Positions 35,923 to 49,700 of a DNA stretch of 64,000 bases are shown piece after piece; the first letter of the stretch is position 1, and every line of letters begins with the position of its first letter. Under the pieces are notes generated by a model that saw only the letters and a program-made list of their open reading frames with translations, was not told where the DNA came from and ran no database searches. The DNA is from Ooceraea biroi (lineage: Eukaryota; Arthropoda; Insecta; Hymenoptera; Formicidae): positions 2,356,001 to 2,420,000 of the forward strand of contig NC_039515.1 in the NCBI RefSeq assembly GCF_003672135.1. The letters are read 5' to 3'. A program made the translations under genes and the position numbers.

Positions 35923-38766
35923 TCTAATCGCCGTTGAACGCGATCGATCGGCCGTCTTTCTCTTCTTTTTTTTTACGTTTTGCTATTTATCAGTGTGGAA
36001 GATCACGGGAAAGCACCCGGAAAGAGATCTACAGTGCTAACGCACGCTGCTACGTTAATTCGTGATCTTTGCGCGTATCCGGTAGGTGGACCTTTAATTG
36101 AGAAAGTATCGAGATGTGTGTATGTGTGAACAAGGCACCCGCATGCTTGTCTGCTTGTGATCTCCCTTGTGATATGACGATCGTATGTATCAATCATCGA
36201 TCCATCGCGTGAATCGCGATTCGCGATTTTCCAGCGGCATTCGCCAGTGATCTGACATGATCTTCCATGTATCTCGGAGCGAGAATTGAGACCAGGGTAG
36301 AATCTGAACGGTTTGGAATTCGATGGACTGTGCGATATAATTATCTCTGTTTTCAATATATTTTTATGTATTCGGTTGTTAATATAAATTTCCCGGATGA
36401 CATATAGATTTTCTTGTTATAATATAAATTTTCTTGACTTTTTAATAATTTTTCTTTATTTGACTCGAATGAATAATGCAATATATATTAAAGATATATT
36501 ATATTTCTGTTTTATTTAAATAAAGAAAAATTGCTAAAAAAACGGAGAATTTATGTTGCAGCTCATTTGTGATTCAGGGAATCTACATTATAACTTAATA
36601 TTTATAATTTTACAAAATTCACATTATCTCTGTGGTTGTCACGAAAACAATCCAACGCGACGATCGGCGTAAGCGGTTTAGCAAATTTCAGCAAATTAAA
36701 GTGAAGTTACTATTGTACCAGTATGAATCTTTGCTCGTATCTTCGCTCGGACAGGGATAGATTGTGATCATAGAAAGGGCAGAGCAAGGCTGAAAAGCAT
36801 CGCAATGTGCAAAAGATTCCGCGAATACCAGCCCGAGCGCTCCGCTGGAATAACGTAATAACGATCTTCGTCGAGCACTCCAGACGCTCCGAGATGCCTT
36901 ACAGTCGTAAGAGCGGTCCGTTACGTATGTTTATTCACGAGTGCGAGAAATGAAAGAGTCTCGGCTGAGATGTTCATCATGCTTTAATCACTGTCTTCAC
37001 GACTAACTTAAACGTTTTTGAGTCTCTCAAGATGAAGTACGTTTTATTTTTATTTTACATCAAGACATTCTTTTTCAAAAGGTTATTTCTGTCTGTTACT
37101 CTAAAACTACTTGCCAGAAACTATTTGCGAAATAATTCTGGTAATGTAATATCAGTGTTATTAGCTTTCATTTGCAAAATGCATATTTGCTAAATTAATA
37201 ATTCTCTAATTTTCTGAGAATCTATAATATCGCAATATTATTGGGATTCTAAGAACATGGCTATTTTATTTTATTACATGGCGTGGCGTATCTTGCTGGA
37301 TAAATGTAACGATTACGCGCCGAATTGATTAATTGCGACAATAAAAGCGCGATATGTAACGTAATTAATCAGCAAGAAGCGCTTTTTAAGTTTCAATTAG
37401 AAACTCTCCTCGTCGGATTCTATCCGTGTCATTAATAAATCCCACCGATGAAATTAATCTATGAATAACAACGTTCCACAAACGAATCTGACCATGACGA
37501 TCTTGAAACCGGATTCTCCCGATTTAGTGCAGCGACTTACGATCTCGCGGCAATTTGCGACATCGCGGATTATCCCACTCGTTTTACTCCGTTCGATATT
37601 TCTTCCGCATACGAGCGACTTGAATATCGTAAGTCGCAAATCGCATTCCTTCACATCGTCACCTCACATTCCCTCCCTTCTGATTAGGTGATTGTCTTAA
37701 ATAATTTCACCTGTCGATATTATAGTGCCAGTCCAGGAAAATTAACGAATTCTTCTTGTTCATTCGCAATGAAATAAACTGAATTTACATCGGCACGATT
37801 TTATTTTATTTTTACTATTTTGTAAAATTATCTTGAAAAGAGAAAATCGTACGCGACATGTAAAAACTCTAGATTGCACGCGATATTACATTTGCCTCGG
37901 AATTCCTATCATATGCTCGCGGACGCATTATGGAAATGTGAGCAAACCCATTTCCGATGTTGAAATTTGCTACCTTGTGAAGCAGCAACGGCATTCTTGT
38001 TTCATTTCCAGATAATTGCGATGAGGCATACGTAGCCAGGCGGATGAGATACTTCTTTCCAGAGTCTATAGAGTCTGCTGAGGATTCGACGTCGCACGAT
38101 GAGAATGATTAGCTGCCACAACATTGAAAACTAAGATCACCGAGCAGTTACAATCAATCTATAACACAAAAAGAGACATTAAAGCAACGCGAGATACTTT
38201 TACATAATCTTATGCAAGGATTCGAGATTTTTCAAGGATTTTTTCGAGAAAAACGTAATGAACTTGTGAACAGTGACAATCTTCATTTTTATTTGTATTG
38301 ACAAAATAGACGCGGCACGTGTGACAATCGGATAAATTAGTAAGAGAACCTCGAGGATAACCACCTAGAGAAGTATCCGGCCCGATAATTGCGCAACATC
38401 GTGCTATCAAACGTTGTACTTGAACGAAGGAAACGTGGAGATCGGCGGTACTCCACGGAACTATCGCGATCGGATTAATTCAGCGTGACGTAAAAATGCG
38501 CCGGCCTGAATGCGAGGCTGAGCTCGGTACGAACGGTATGGGAAAAATCGCGGGAGAATTCTGCAAATCGAGGGCCGGCCAGCGAGATCGTAGTCGCGAT
38601 TGAGACATTACCAGGTCCACCTTGAGTCTGAAATAAAGGCAAGCAGCAGCATCAAGGAGAGATTACCTGCGGCGGGAGAGGATTGTCTCGAACGACAATC
38701 GCGGTGGAAAGCGAGATAATCACAGTTGGCTATGTGCCGTGATTGATCCTGAAGCGGAGCAGAATC

Positions 38767-41700
38767 ATGGAGGATTCGGCGACGATCGCGCTCGACTCCA
38801 CGGTGAGGAGTCAGAACTCGAGTCACTCGAAGGGCTCGAAGGACTCGGCGAACTCGGAATCGAAGCCGGAGAGTTGCCTGGAGTCCAAGCACTCCAAGGA
38901 TGTCCTTATTCCCGACAAACAGCAGCAGCAACAGCAGCAGCAGCAACAACGGCAACGACAGCGGCAACAGACACTGAAACGTGGGAAGGATCGACAGGAC
39001 CTGCACGCAGCTTCCGAGATCAAGGATGATTCGAATCTGCTGATGTTCACGTCCTGTGGACAATTGTTGCTGGGTAAGTGATTGGAGTGTCAAAGCGAAA
39101 GAAGCTGAGGAGAAAGAGGGAGAGGAAGAGAGAGCTCTCCGATGGTTTCACCGCCGTTAGCATTGGTTTCCATTGGATGGGGGTCAAGTGGGATAATTGA
39201 GACCTTTGGCATATGGGGACAATGCGTTGAGTCGTGGGGCCGCGGGACTCGCGAGTAAGTGGGTTATCAGCGAGGTGATTCGCCAAGCGGATAGTCCATT
39301 CACGCCCCCCGGGGCCCTCCAAGTAATAGTCGTTAAATGTCACGTTCAATGACTCCGCGTTTAAAACCGAATGGTTCTTTTACTTGTTCCGTACAGACGT
39401 CGATTCTAATTACGCGAGAGCCACGTGAAATCGCTCGAGCCAGATGGATAAAATTCTTCTAGCGTTATAGTAATTATAATTATTAACGAAAAATCATTAC
39501 GGTGTCCCAGATTGTCCGTGATTCTCTGTTATCAGCGTTTTCCGCGCACGATATACCGTTAACGTAACGTAGCTGTATCATTTCTAAACAAGCGCAATCT
39601 GCTTTGGAAATGAAATTTTCTGCGACTAATTAAGAGCCGGCTTCTCACAACGGAATTGTAGGTAATTAAGTGGCGATGCGTCCCGAACGGAAAGGTTCAT
39701 GCGTGCGTTTCGAGAAATCACGAAACGATTGTCGAATGTATACATAAATCAGAAACCGACGTAAGAGTGAAAACATTTCACTTAGAAAGTTGTACACATG
39801 CAACTTATTTTGCACGCTGCTGTTTGCGTCACTACAATTTATTCCGCCTGTGAATCACAAAACGATTGATGACGATCGCGGTCAACTATTGTTTCTGGCC
39901 GTTCGATGTCGGCTTTCACACCTGAGATTCCTCGGTAACTAAGCACAGGAATGGAAGCATTATTCACGCAACGTGAGATTTACTAATTAATTAGATTAAT
40001 TAGATCGGATAGAGTTGGTGAAACGGTCAAGAATACAATTCACGTTATTTGAAACACGAATATTTTCACTGAAATTTGAGAATATTTTTTGCACTCTACT
40101 TCTGGTTGCGCTTGAGCTAACAAAAATTCTGAGAAGTAATTAAAATCTAGGTGAAGAACTTGAAATGTAGAAAAGGAAATGTAAAATATACATTTGCATA
40201 TATGCATAAATGTACAAATAAAATAAATAAAATATACATGTATAACATATAAAATATAATAAAAATATAATTGAACATTTCAGGCAAAAGAAATCATATT
40301 GATAGTTTTAAGTCATTTTAAATCATTTTCAGGCGTCGTCCTGGTCGTCTTTGGCGTTCTGGTACTCGTTCATGGTGCTTCCTTGGGCGGTTCCGGTGCA
40401 GGACTCTGGGCGGGTGCGGGCGCCCTGGTTGCTGGTGCGCTAGGAGTGGTTGCTACATTGGCAACATCATCCACTAAAACAAATTCTGCATTTTCGTCCG
40501 CTCATCTCGCATCCAGCCTGATTGCCCTTGCCCTTTCAAATATGGCTGCCATCACGGCCTTGACAGCAGTCGTCAGGGATTCACAGAGGACACCGGAAGT
40601 GTCGCTTCTCACTCTTTCGGTATGTGTCATGTGATTAATATATTCTTCATTCTCAGACGCTCATTTCTTCAGTCAGGAGTGATATCGATTTTCAAATATT
40701 TCGCAAGAGAATTGTCAGGTTTATCACTGATAATTTCAGTGTCACGTTCATAATTATCCGACAAGTTTTAAATAAGTCGGGAATCGATTCAGCAACATTG
40801 AGTCAAAGTCACCGTAGGAATTAAATGTTGAAGTCGTGACGTAACATCAGGGAAGTACTTCGCGCATAATAGTACTCGGTATCTCGCCTCGAAGTGTCAT
40901 TATTTCTGAATTACCATCACCTTGATGACGCGAGGACTCGCTTCATGCTGACTATTTCTGCTGCTTGCGCACGCAGGGTGCACGCCGAGCGCACAAACTG
41001 TGCACGGATCCGATAAAGATCGAGAGTGCATCCTCGGCCACGGCGCTAATTAACGCGAGTCGACCGCGAAGTTTTATCGCCAATTAACACACGAGCTGCG
41101 GGTGACCTCGATTCGCTGCGTCAACGTCGCGCACTTGTGGAGCAGTTTCAAGGAGAAGACGGCAAAAACGTGAAGCCAAAGAGAGCCGAGAAGAGTCGAG
41201 GAAAGACAAAAATAAAATCTTGGTTTTACGGATAAAGGGAGAGAAATGCAATGTAATCGGCTTTTAACGATTCAGAATTTCCTCGAGGAAATTCTGAATC
41301 TAAATTAAGACGGAAAGATGGTGACCTTGTATTTTGGCCAAATGCCACACGTGTCGATTAGCAACCGGCCGGCCGGATCGGCCTGTTTCGGGCGAGCTGC
41401 GGTTCACGCCCGTTGGAACCGTTTGACCGCCAGAGAAAGTTTCCAATGCCAAGGCTAAAACGCGGTCAGCCCGGCACCATGAAATTCCACGGATCGCGAT
41501 CGCGGAACATGTCGGAAGTTGCAGTGGCCCAACGGTAGCGGCGGTTCATAAACGGGTTCGCGCGAATACCCGCATTAGCGAGGTAACGAACCGTGGTTCC
41601 TTCTCAGCTCTGCGAAGCTCTCGGAGGAACATCGTTTGACGGTAATTTCCCTCCGGCGCGGAAAACGCGAGCGATTTCGAACGTTAGACATCTTAATGGA

Positions 41701-44583
41701 GAGAATATGATAGAATCAAGTCGACAGATTTACAGGCCCAGCTGCTTTCACTCTCTATGCAGATTATTGCGCGAGCGTTGGAAAAGTAGAATTTTGCGGT
41801 GTTAACATTTCGTCGGATGAATAATGATAGGATAGGAGAAAAATATAGAAGGATGAATTTCTGAATATGCGAAAATGCATCATGGAGAGTCAGCTTAGAG
41901 AGCCGAAGCTTGGTAGAGCTCGTACATATAATCCTGTTTGGTATTTTTATAATATATTTTATTAAAAATTGTCATAAAATAATATAATATAAATAGTATA
42001 ACTTAATATATAATTTGACATACAGGGTGAGGCACCTAAAACAGGCCACCTAAATATTTCGGCTGTTATTGGTGATAGAAAAAAATGTGTCAGACCAAAC
42101 TTGCATGGTTTCGAGGGACACATAATTTGTTCTAAATAGTTTTTTATTAGGTGGACGCGTAGAGGTCATATGAAGGTCAACTTCGTTTTTTTAAATGATA
42201 TGATATGTTTTTTTACGTACTATCTAGTAGAGCGTTTGAAGAGGCGCACATTGATCTACGGGTCAAAATCATTCAAGGTTACTGAAGGCCAACTGCAAGG
42301 GAAAATAATTTGCTTTATATTGCCTAGAATTCTCTACTATTAAAAATACTGTAAATTCAGAAATGAAAAAGTTCTAGCCGTTAGAAATTTTTTCTTTTCC
42401 GAGAAGTTCTGAGTTGATGATATCATTATTTTTTATATTGCCTAGAGTTCTCTGCTATTGAAAATACCATAAATTCATAAATGAAAAAGTTCTAGCCCTT
42501 AGAAATTTTTTCTTTTCCGAGAAGTTCTGAGTTGATGATATAATTATTTTTTATATTGCCTAGAGTTCTCTGCTATTGAAAATACCGTAAACTCAGAAAT
42601 GAAAAAGTTCTAGCACTTAGAAATTTTAGCCTTCAGTGAACTTTGAATAATTTTTACCCGTAGATCAATGTGCGCATCTTTAAACGCTCTACTAGATGGT
42701 ACGTAAAAAAACATATCATATCATTTAAAAAAACGAAGTTGACCTTCATATGACCTCTACGCGTCCACCTAATTAAAAACTATTTAGAACAAATTATGTG
42801 TCCCTCGAAACCATGCAAGTTTGGTCTGACACATTTTCTTCTATCACCAATAACAGCCGAGATATTCAGGTGGCCTGTTTTAGGTGCCTCACCCTGTATA
42901 TAAGTGATATAATAATTCATATAATAAAATTGCTAATATTTTATAAAAAGAGAATCTACATAATTATAATAAGATAAAAATATTGCAAAAAGTAATGCGT
43001 TTTGACGCACGTTTCAGGATGACGACAGCAACGTGGTGGAGGTGGACGGCGGTCTAGCGGGTTTGTTGGCGAGCATCGGCCTGCTGGTGGCCAGCGTGGC
43101 GGAGTTGCTGGTGTCCGGCTACAGCTGCCTGACCTTGACACCGAAGTTGTGCGGCTGCCTCCGCGCGAACGCAGCGGACGAGGTGGCGAGCGACGGCCAC
43201 CTGAAGACCCGCAACATGGTTCACCAGTGGGTCATCGCGCAGAACCACGTGCCAACCAAGAACCAGCAACCGCCACCGCCGCCAATCTACGTGGTGCAGC
43301 CGATGCCGATCCCGATGCATCATCCGATGATCCAGGTAAGGGCCCGACCCGCTCTCCCACGATCTCCAAGAAACTGCGACCTCGCATCGCCACGCGGGGT
43401 AGGGGGATAGGTCAGTGACACGCGCGCTAGAAAGTTCAAGCTGAAGAGAAACTCTCCGGCGAGCGAATCGGTTGCGCGCGAATCATTGCGATCCGCGTAT
43501 CGATGCCTCGTGCATCGGTACGCGGATGAAGGAGATCGCGGAGAGCGCGGCAGGCGTACCGGAAAAAAGTTCGCATCCCAGAAACACGAATACCACGGTA
43601 TATGACATGTTGCTTGAATTGCGATATTAGAGTGTGATAGAATAATCATGTGAAATCATTTTTAAAGAGGAGAAAAGAGAGAAAAGGAGAATTTGTAAAG
43701 AATGCTTGATGAGGAAACTCGATTATTTTATTGTTGTTTGCTGATGATACATATTTATAAATGGTGAAGTGAAATATTAAAATAAAATAAGATATTCGTT
43801 AAACAATTAATTGTTTTTAAGATTAGTCTTGGTAACATATATATAATAGCAAACTTTTAAAAAATAGTTTCTAATGCAGAAAAATATTGTACGAGGGTAA
43901 CTTAATGGATAATGTATGATTACAGCCACCGTATGGTATGCCACCGACGCCCGGCAAGTTTCCGGGAGGATTTGTGCCTGCTGGACCTCTTCCAATTTCC
44001 ACGCCGACACCATACGGTGCCATGCCCGTGTTACCTCACATACCTCCGTACGCTACGCGACCGCCGTCTCAAATAGTAAGTCCGTGATTGTAAACTCGAA
44101 GCGAGTTTACTAAGACTTTACGAAGTTCTATAATTAGATAAAAGCAACAATTAAATAAAAGGCTAAATTGATGAAACAATATAATTTCGATTTATATTCA
44201 TCACATTGCACATCATCGCATATTTTGCAATTATCAAATAATTATTTTATCTGCATTTTGACATATTTAATACTTTATTTAATCATCTTGGACAATTGTT
44301 TATTCTTACCCGACATATTTTATTTCAGTTTCGGGCAAAACACAAACGCCATCCGCTCGCGGATCCGGAGGAGCCGGAAAGGAAGCGGCAAGTCGAGGCT
44401 AAGAGTGAATCTTCAAAGAGGGGCTCGCCGACCGGCGAGGATCAGGTGGACTTGGCGCAGACCTATACAGGATTGGACAAGAGAATTTCCGAAGAGTTTA
44501 TTTCGATTGCGATGGACCCGGATAGAAAATCGAAGGCTTCAAGTCATCATGGTAGCGAGATCGCGGCTACGAAGACTTTTTAA
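38767..44583 (+). CDS. Four-pass membrane protein with polyQ and proline-rich tail, family unassigned
   Basis: Five exons join in frame: 38767-39073, 40333-40619, 43018-43335, 43926-44075 and 44329-44583 (TAA), giving 438 residues. The start is the first ATG of an MEDSATIALDST peptide. The N-terminus (1-96) is Ser/Lys-rich with a run of ten Gln, then RQRQRQQ. Hydrophobic segments lie at about 98-120 (LLLGVVLVVFGVLVLV), 126-147 (Gly/Ala-rich), 159-183 and 210-233. The close spacing, small loops and both long ends on the same predicted side give a cytosolic N- and C-terminus. The tail has PPPPP and many Pro-Tyr/Pro-Met repeats (about 270-345), a basic AKHKRHP stretch, and ends with a well-formed DKRISEEFISIAMD segment. 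The layout resembles CD20/MS4A-type tetraspan proteins. Insect four-pass Notch regulator Sanpodo was considered, but the long tail does not match my memory of it. Function is unknown. Intron 2 contains the foldback element. An AATAAA lies near 45140. Confidence 0.85.
38920..38962 (+). repeat. CAG/CAA tract encoding polyglutamine
   Basis: Mixed CAG and CAA codons give ten consecutive Gln followed by Arg-Gln alternation in the N-terminal cytosolic part of the tetraspan protein. The mixed codons suggest some protection from slippage. Confidence 0.9.
42023..42896. mobile_element. Foldback DNA element with 268-bp arms
   Basis: The left end CAGGGTGAGGCACCTAAAAC and right end GTTTTAGGTGCCTCACCCTG are exact complements, and the complementarity continues with few mismatches for about 268 bp on each side (42023-42290, 42629-42896). 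TA flanks both ends (42021-42022, 42897-42898). The centre is a tandem repeat with no protein frame, so it is non-autonomous. It lies in intron 2 of the tetraspan gene. Confidence 0.85.
42322..42632. repeat. 118-bp tandem repeat, about 2.6 copies
   Basis: Units start at 42322, 42440 and 42558, each with gcctagarttctctrctatt and later atgaaaaagttctagc. The third is truncated at about 75 bp. It forms the loop of the foldback element. Confidence 0.9.
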
Positions 44584-46747
44584 TAACTTTCATTCACAAT
44601 TTTACTAAGAGGAATCGGTGCAAAAATGAGGCATTTAATTGTGATTTCTAAGATTTTTAGGTGTAGAACGTTATTTCTATTTAAAATGGACTGTATTATA
44701 GACTCGCGTATTACTTTTGCACGGAATTATTGAATTTTAATGATACTAAACGCTTATCCGTCGAACATAATAGCTCATTATAGTTATCGTAATTATTTTC
44801 GAGGTCTGTGAAAGAAAATGTAAAATAGAGGTGCAATATCAAAATGCAGTTACACCATCGAGAGGGGATCCAAGCGCCTATTTATCGTCTAAAGGACGTT
44901 GACGTAATGCGAATGTGTCACGAAGTTTTATCTCGGCGTTTAATGTCATTAAGAATGCGAGGAGTGATTATACTCGGTGACTCCTAACTACTAACGAAAT
45001 GTCAAGTTGTTTATCATATATTGTTAGCGATACAATAAGGACAATAACTCCGTTACTTCGCGATCGACTACTAATCGCGTCGTACCGTTTCTCCCAATCT
45101 TGTCGCATTCCATGTATTTAAATAACATTAGGATTAAATAATAAATGTAGTATCAGTAATAAGAAATGACGAGCGTAAGAACTTACAATTTATTTAGCAT
45201 GTTAACTAAAATAGCTATATGTTCTTCAGAGCATTGCTGTCTCCGACGAAAAGGCCAAGTTCTGAAGTTACCTGATAACTACCTGATACGCGTGCTCAAT
45301 TTTCTTATTCTGTTACATCTGTTTTTGACAAATTAGAAGACATTATAATTTTTTTTTATTAGCAAAAATGATATTTCTATAATGATAATTTTTATAAAAG
45401 TCATCATTTCACACGTCATACGACAGAAAATGAAGATTGAGTTATGTCAGACTAATTTGTTAAGCATACAGATAATATTATTATGTATAATTATAGTATA
45501 GATAATATTGTTCTAATCTTTGTTCAAATCTAATGCTTTTTTTATTTGGATTCTAATATCTAAGACGACCTTCTCTTATTAGTTAAAACTGACTATTATG
45601 TTGTACAGTCATAGTATATACTTTACTTCTTGTAAACATTTAAGTAAAATTTATATTGACTATGATTCTCATATCTTTCTAGATATAAACTATCATTTTT
45701 ACATTACAACAAGTAACGTGCAATGTTTGATAATTTTAGAAGGGAAATGTGTAATCAACAAGAGAGAATTTTTAAGTAAAACTTTATTTTATATTATTAT
45801 ATAACAAAAAATATATATATATATTTCTTTTATTATTTATTATTCTATATTTATATTTCCTGCATTATTTTATCTAAATTCTGGAGACTATATTTTATAA
45901 TATGAGACATAAAACTTATACCAATGCAAATATTTGTTATCATTTAAACTATCTATACTTTTATACAGAGATGAATCATTGATTAAATCCTTAAATAAAA
46001 TGATTTTGTTGTACAATATAATAAAACTCTAAACCTCCTTTTTATTATATATATTATTAAATAATGTTAATGAAATAATATATTTATAGATGTAAAAGAT
46101 ATTTTAAAATTTCATAAATAGCACATTATAAGTTTTTTTGAATTCTGGCGGCATAAATGCGGTCCACTTGGCGCTACAAATGCTTCGAAAACACTCCCTA
46201 TCCTTCTTTTCATTTAAAAGAAGGAAAGGGATAGAAAGTGTTTCGAAGCATTCGTAGCGCTGAGTGCATCGCAGCCATAAACTTGAAACTTACTGGAGTA
46301 CGGAGTACCCCATATCGGTCACGTTTCATGTAGTCTCTTACTGCGCCTGCGCACAATTGTCCAACTCCAAGTGACGTGGCCCGGGTGACAACTCCTCGCA
46401 CCTTGTACATAGGGTTGTTACTTTTTAAGAGAAATTTGTATGAATTTCTCATTAACAATATCCTAAAGTGTGGTGTTGATAATGCGATTGTATTATTGAA
46501 CAGTGTCACTTACCATTATTTTCTTGTGCGAAAATAATTGTACGTACAGAGTTTTCACTAACCTGCTGTGACATTCTGCACTTTTCAGTTCCCTTCAGAT
46601 CTGTTTTATTCGTTATTTTACGTTTTGCAAATTACAAATAAAATAATCATGTAGAGAAAGAGAAAAGGGAATAAGTAATAGACAATTTATATCAATTAAT
46701 TAGGTAAAATTATTTTAAAAAAACTAAATCATCTGCATGACATTACA
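44584..46747. other. Tetraspan 3' region and Sec23 upstream region
   Basis: The AT-rich probable 3' UTR of the tetraspan gene runs to an AATAAA near 45140. 45300-46140 is very AT-rich with no exon. The inverted repeat at 46148-46283 and a likely noncoding Sec23 leader come before the acceptor at 46748. Confidence 0.5.
46148..46283. repeat. Long imperfect hairpin upstream of Sec23
   Basis: The left arm contains gcgctacaaatgcttcgaaa, and the right arm its near complement tttcgaagcattcgtagcgc. Pairing extends outward through a diverged GGCGGC/GGCTGC part and inward to the aagaagga loop side, with about 45-65 nt per arm. It sits about 470 bp before the Sec23 start codon. Confidence 0.75.
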
Positions 46748-46754
46748 GAGCATC

Positions 46755-49700
46755 ATGACAACGTACGAAGATTTCATTCAACAAAACGAAGATCGTGACG
46801 GTGTGCGTTTCACGTGGAATGTTTGGCCGTCATCACGTGTCGACGCCACCAGACTGGTTGTACCTTTGGGTACCTTGTATCAACCTATCAAAGAACGAAC
46901 GGACTTGCCGCCGATCCAATATGATCCAGTTTTGTGTACACGGTCCACCTGCAGAGCTATTTTAAATCCGTTGTGTCAAGTAGACTATCGCGCTAAGCTG
47001 TGGGTCTGCAACTTCTGCTTCCAACGAAATCCAGTAAGAAAATAATTCTATATCCTCTTTTAGTGTCGGCTAAATGTCGCTTTGTAGCTTGATTGAATTT
47101 TAGCGATTGTCGTGCGCATTATTTTATCTACTTACAACTTACATAAATTTTATGGTTTTTTAGTTTCCACCACAATATGCTGCGATCTCGGAACAGCATC
47201 AACCAGCGGAACTCATTCCAATGTTCTCGACAATTGAATATTCAATAATGGTAGGTAATGGATTATGGATCATGAATAGAACAGCAGGAATTTTTGTTCA
47301 AAGAAATATTTTAGAAGAGAGATATATTGTAGAAAATATCTAAATCTTAATCTGTTTTAATCAAGAGACACGGTAGTGTCTCGCGCCAAGTTAATTATTA
47401 ACTTTGATATAAGATGTCCCTTTTATTGCTTAGCGTGCTCAATGTTTACCACCGATATTCCTACTTGTTGTGGATACCTGTTTGGACGATGAGGAACTGG
47501 GAGCGCTGAAGGATTCATTGCAAATGTCATTATCTCTGCTTCCGCCGAATGCCCTCATCGGCCTCATCACATTCGGGAGAATGGTTCAGGTTCATGAATT
47601 AGGATGCGACGGTTGTAGTAAAAGTTATGTGTTCCGCGGCACGAAGGATATTCAACCAAAACAAATTCAGGACATGCTAGGTAAGCTCTAATAACGAAGC
47701 TCCAAGTTATTTTTATTCGCGTTTTATTATTATTTTTATTATTCCATTTTTTAAAATGTTATACGTTGTTATAGGTATTGGCAGGCCGGTTCCTGGACAG
47801 AATCCAAACCAACCAAGGGGACCTGGCGCGCAACCGTTGCCACCTGCTAATCGCTTCCTACAACCAGTGCACAAGTGCGACATGAGTTTGACGGATCTTT
47901 TAGGAGAATTGCAGCGCGATCCATGGCCTGTCGGGCCGGGAAAACGCCCGTTGCGGTCCACGGGGGTCGCATTGGCGGTCGCTACAGGTCTGTTGGAGGC
48001 CAGTTACGCGAACACTGGTGCCAGGTAGATGCTTGCGGATCGCAATAAAGCGACAGCGCGTATCATCATCGACATCATCAATAGCGCCGCCATCAATCTA
48101 ACGTGTTTCAGGATCATGTTGTTCGTCGGTGGGCCGTCCTCTCAGGGACCCGGTCAAGTCGTGACTGACGATCTGCGCCAGCCGATCAGGTCGCACCACG
48201 ACATCCAGAAGGACAATGCCAAGCACATGAAGAAGGCAACCAAGCACTACGACGCGCTCGCATCGCGCGCCGCAACGAACGGCCATATAATAGACATTTA
48301 CTCTTGCGCCCTCGACCAAACCGGCTTACTGGAGATGCGCCAGTGCTGCAACTCCACCGGCGGCCACATGGTGATGGGAGATTCATTCAACTCGTCCTTG
48401 TTCAAGCAAACGTTCCAACGCGTGTTCGCCAAGGACGCCAAGGGCGACCTGAAAATGGCGTTCAACGCTACGTTGGAGGTGAAAACGTCTCGAGAGATCA
48501 AGGTCTCGGGCGCGATCGGGCCTTGCGTGTCACTGGGAGTGAAGGGATCAAGCGTCGGGGAACAGGAGGTGGGTTTGGGTAATACTTGCCAGTGGAAATT
48601 CTGTTCACTGACACCGTCCACGACGACGGCGCTGTTCTTCGAGGTGGTGAACCAGCATACCGCGCCTATACCGCAAGGCGGAAGAGGCTGCATACAGTTC
48701 ATCACTCAGTACCAGCACAGCAGCGGACAGAGGAGAATCAGAGTCACCACTGTCGCGAGGAAGTAGGAATCTTACGTTTTTCTTACGTCGCATGATGCAT
48801 CGCGATCCGAAATCTTTAATTAATATCCTTGGCTGCAGTTGGGCAGACGTGTCATCTTCCTTGCACCACGTGAGTGCGGGATTTGACCAGGAAGCAGCGG
48901 CCGTCCTCATGTCGCGCCTAGCTGTGTTTAAAGCGGAGAGCGATGACAGCCCGGATGTTTTACGATGGGTCGATCGCATGCTGATTAGACTGGTTAATAG
49001 CTCCTAATAAATAAGCTTGCTAGAATTACGTAATAAAATACAATTCCGTCTTCTTTCATTCGCATATATTTGTGCACCGTATTGCACGCTTTACGGTATA
49101 CTTTAAAGTAACGACTGTTATCTGTGCAGTGCCAGAAATTCGGAGAGTACGCGAAGGACGATCCAAATAGCTTCAGGCTAGCGGAGAACTTCTCGTTGTA
49201 TCCACAATTCATGTATCACTTGCGTAGATCACAGTTCTTGCAGGTGTTTAATAATTCGCCCGACGAAACTAGCTTCTACAGGTGAGCCTTTTTTATTTTA
49301 CATCTTTATGCGTTTAATATAAAATTGGCACAGTTGAATCTTAGTTTTATTGCTATATAATTACAAATTTTATTGCTGAATTAAATTATGTCGACTTAAA
49401 TGTATGTTTTTTTGTGATATTTCAGACATATGCTTATGCGCGAGGACTTGACGAATTCTTTGATCATGGTCCAACCGATCTTGTACAGTTATGGATTTAA
49501 CGGCCCTCCGGAGCCTGTATTGTTAGACACTTCATCTATCCAACCTGAAAGAATCCTATTGATGGACACATTCTTCCAGATCCTCATATTCCACGGCGAG
49601 GTGAATACATAAAAAATAAAGTCAGATTTTAACTTCAATTAAATCATTTAGTACGTTGACGTAATTCGCAACAATACTCATATCGTTTGATAATTTATTT

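Larger units (their letters stand above)
34613..38766. other. Noncoding region upstream of the tetraspan gene
   Basis: Simple repeats at 35700-35740 and 35900-35922. AT-rich DNA at 36350-36650 and 37030-37450. No exon is supported. Promoter and noncoding leader exons of the tetraspan gene probably lie in the right part, but I could not place them. Confidence 0.45.

Noticed and set aside
37461..37628. Open frame ending at a GTAAGT donor
   Set aside because: The strong donor is the only support; no recognised family, and the minus strand is equally open.
43033..43418. Alternative frames over tetraspan exon 3
   Set aside because: Shadows of the proven exon in other frames, including minus-strand frames.
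48098..48979. Minus-strand and alternative frames over Sec23 exons
   Set aside because: Shadows of Sec23 exons 5 and 6.
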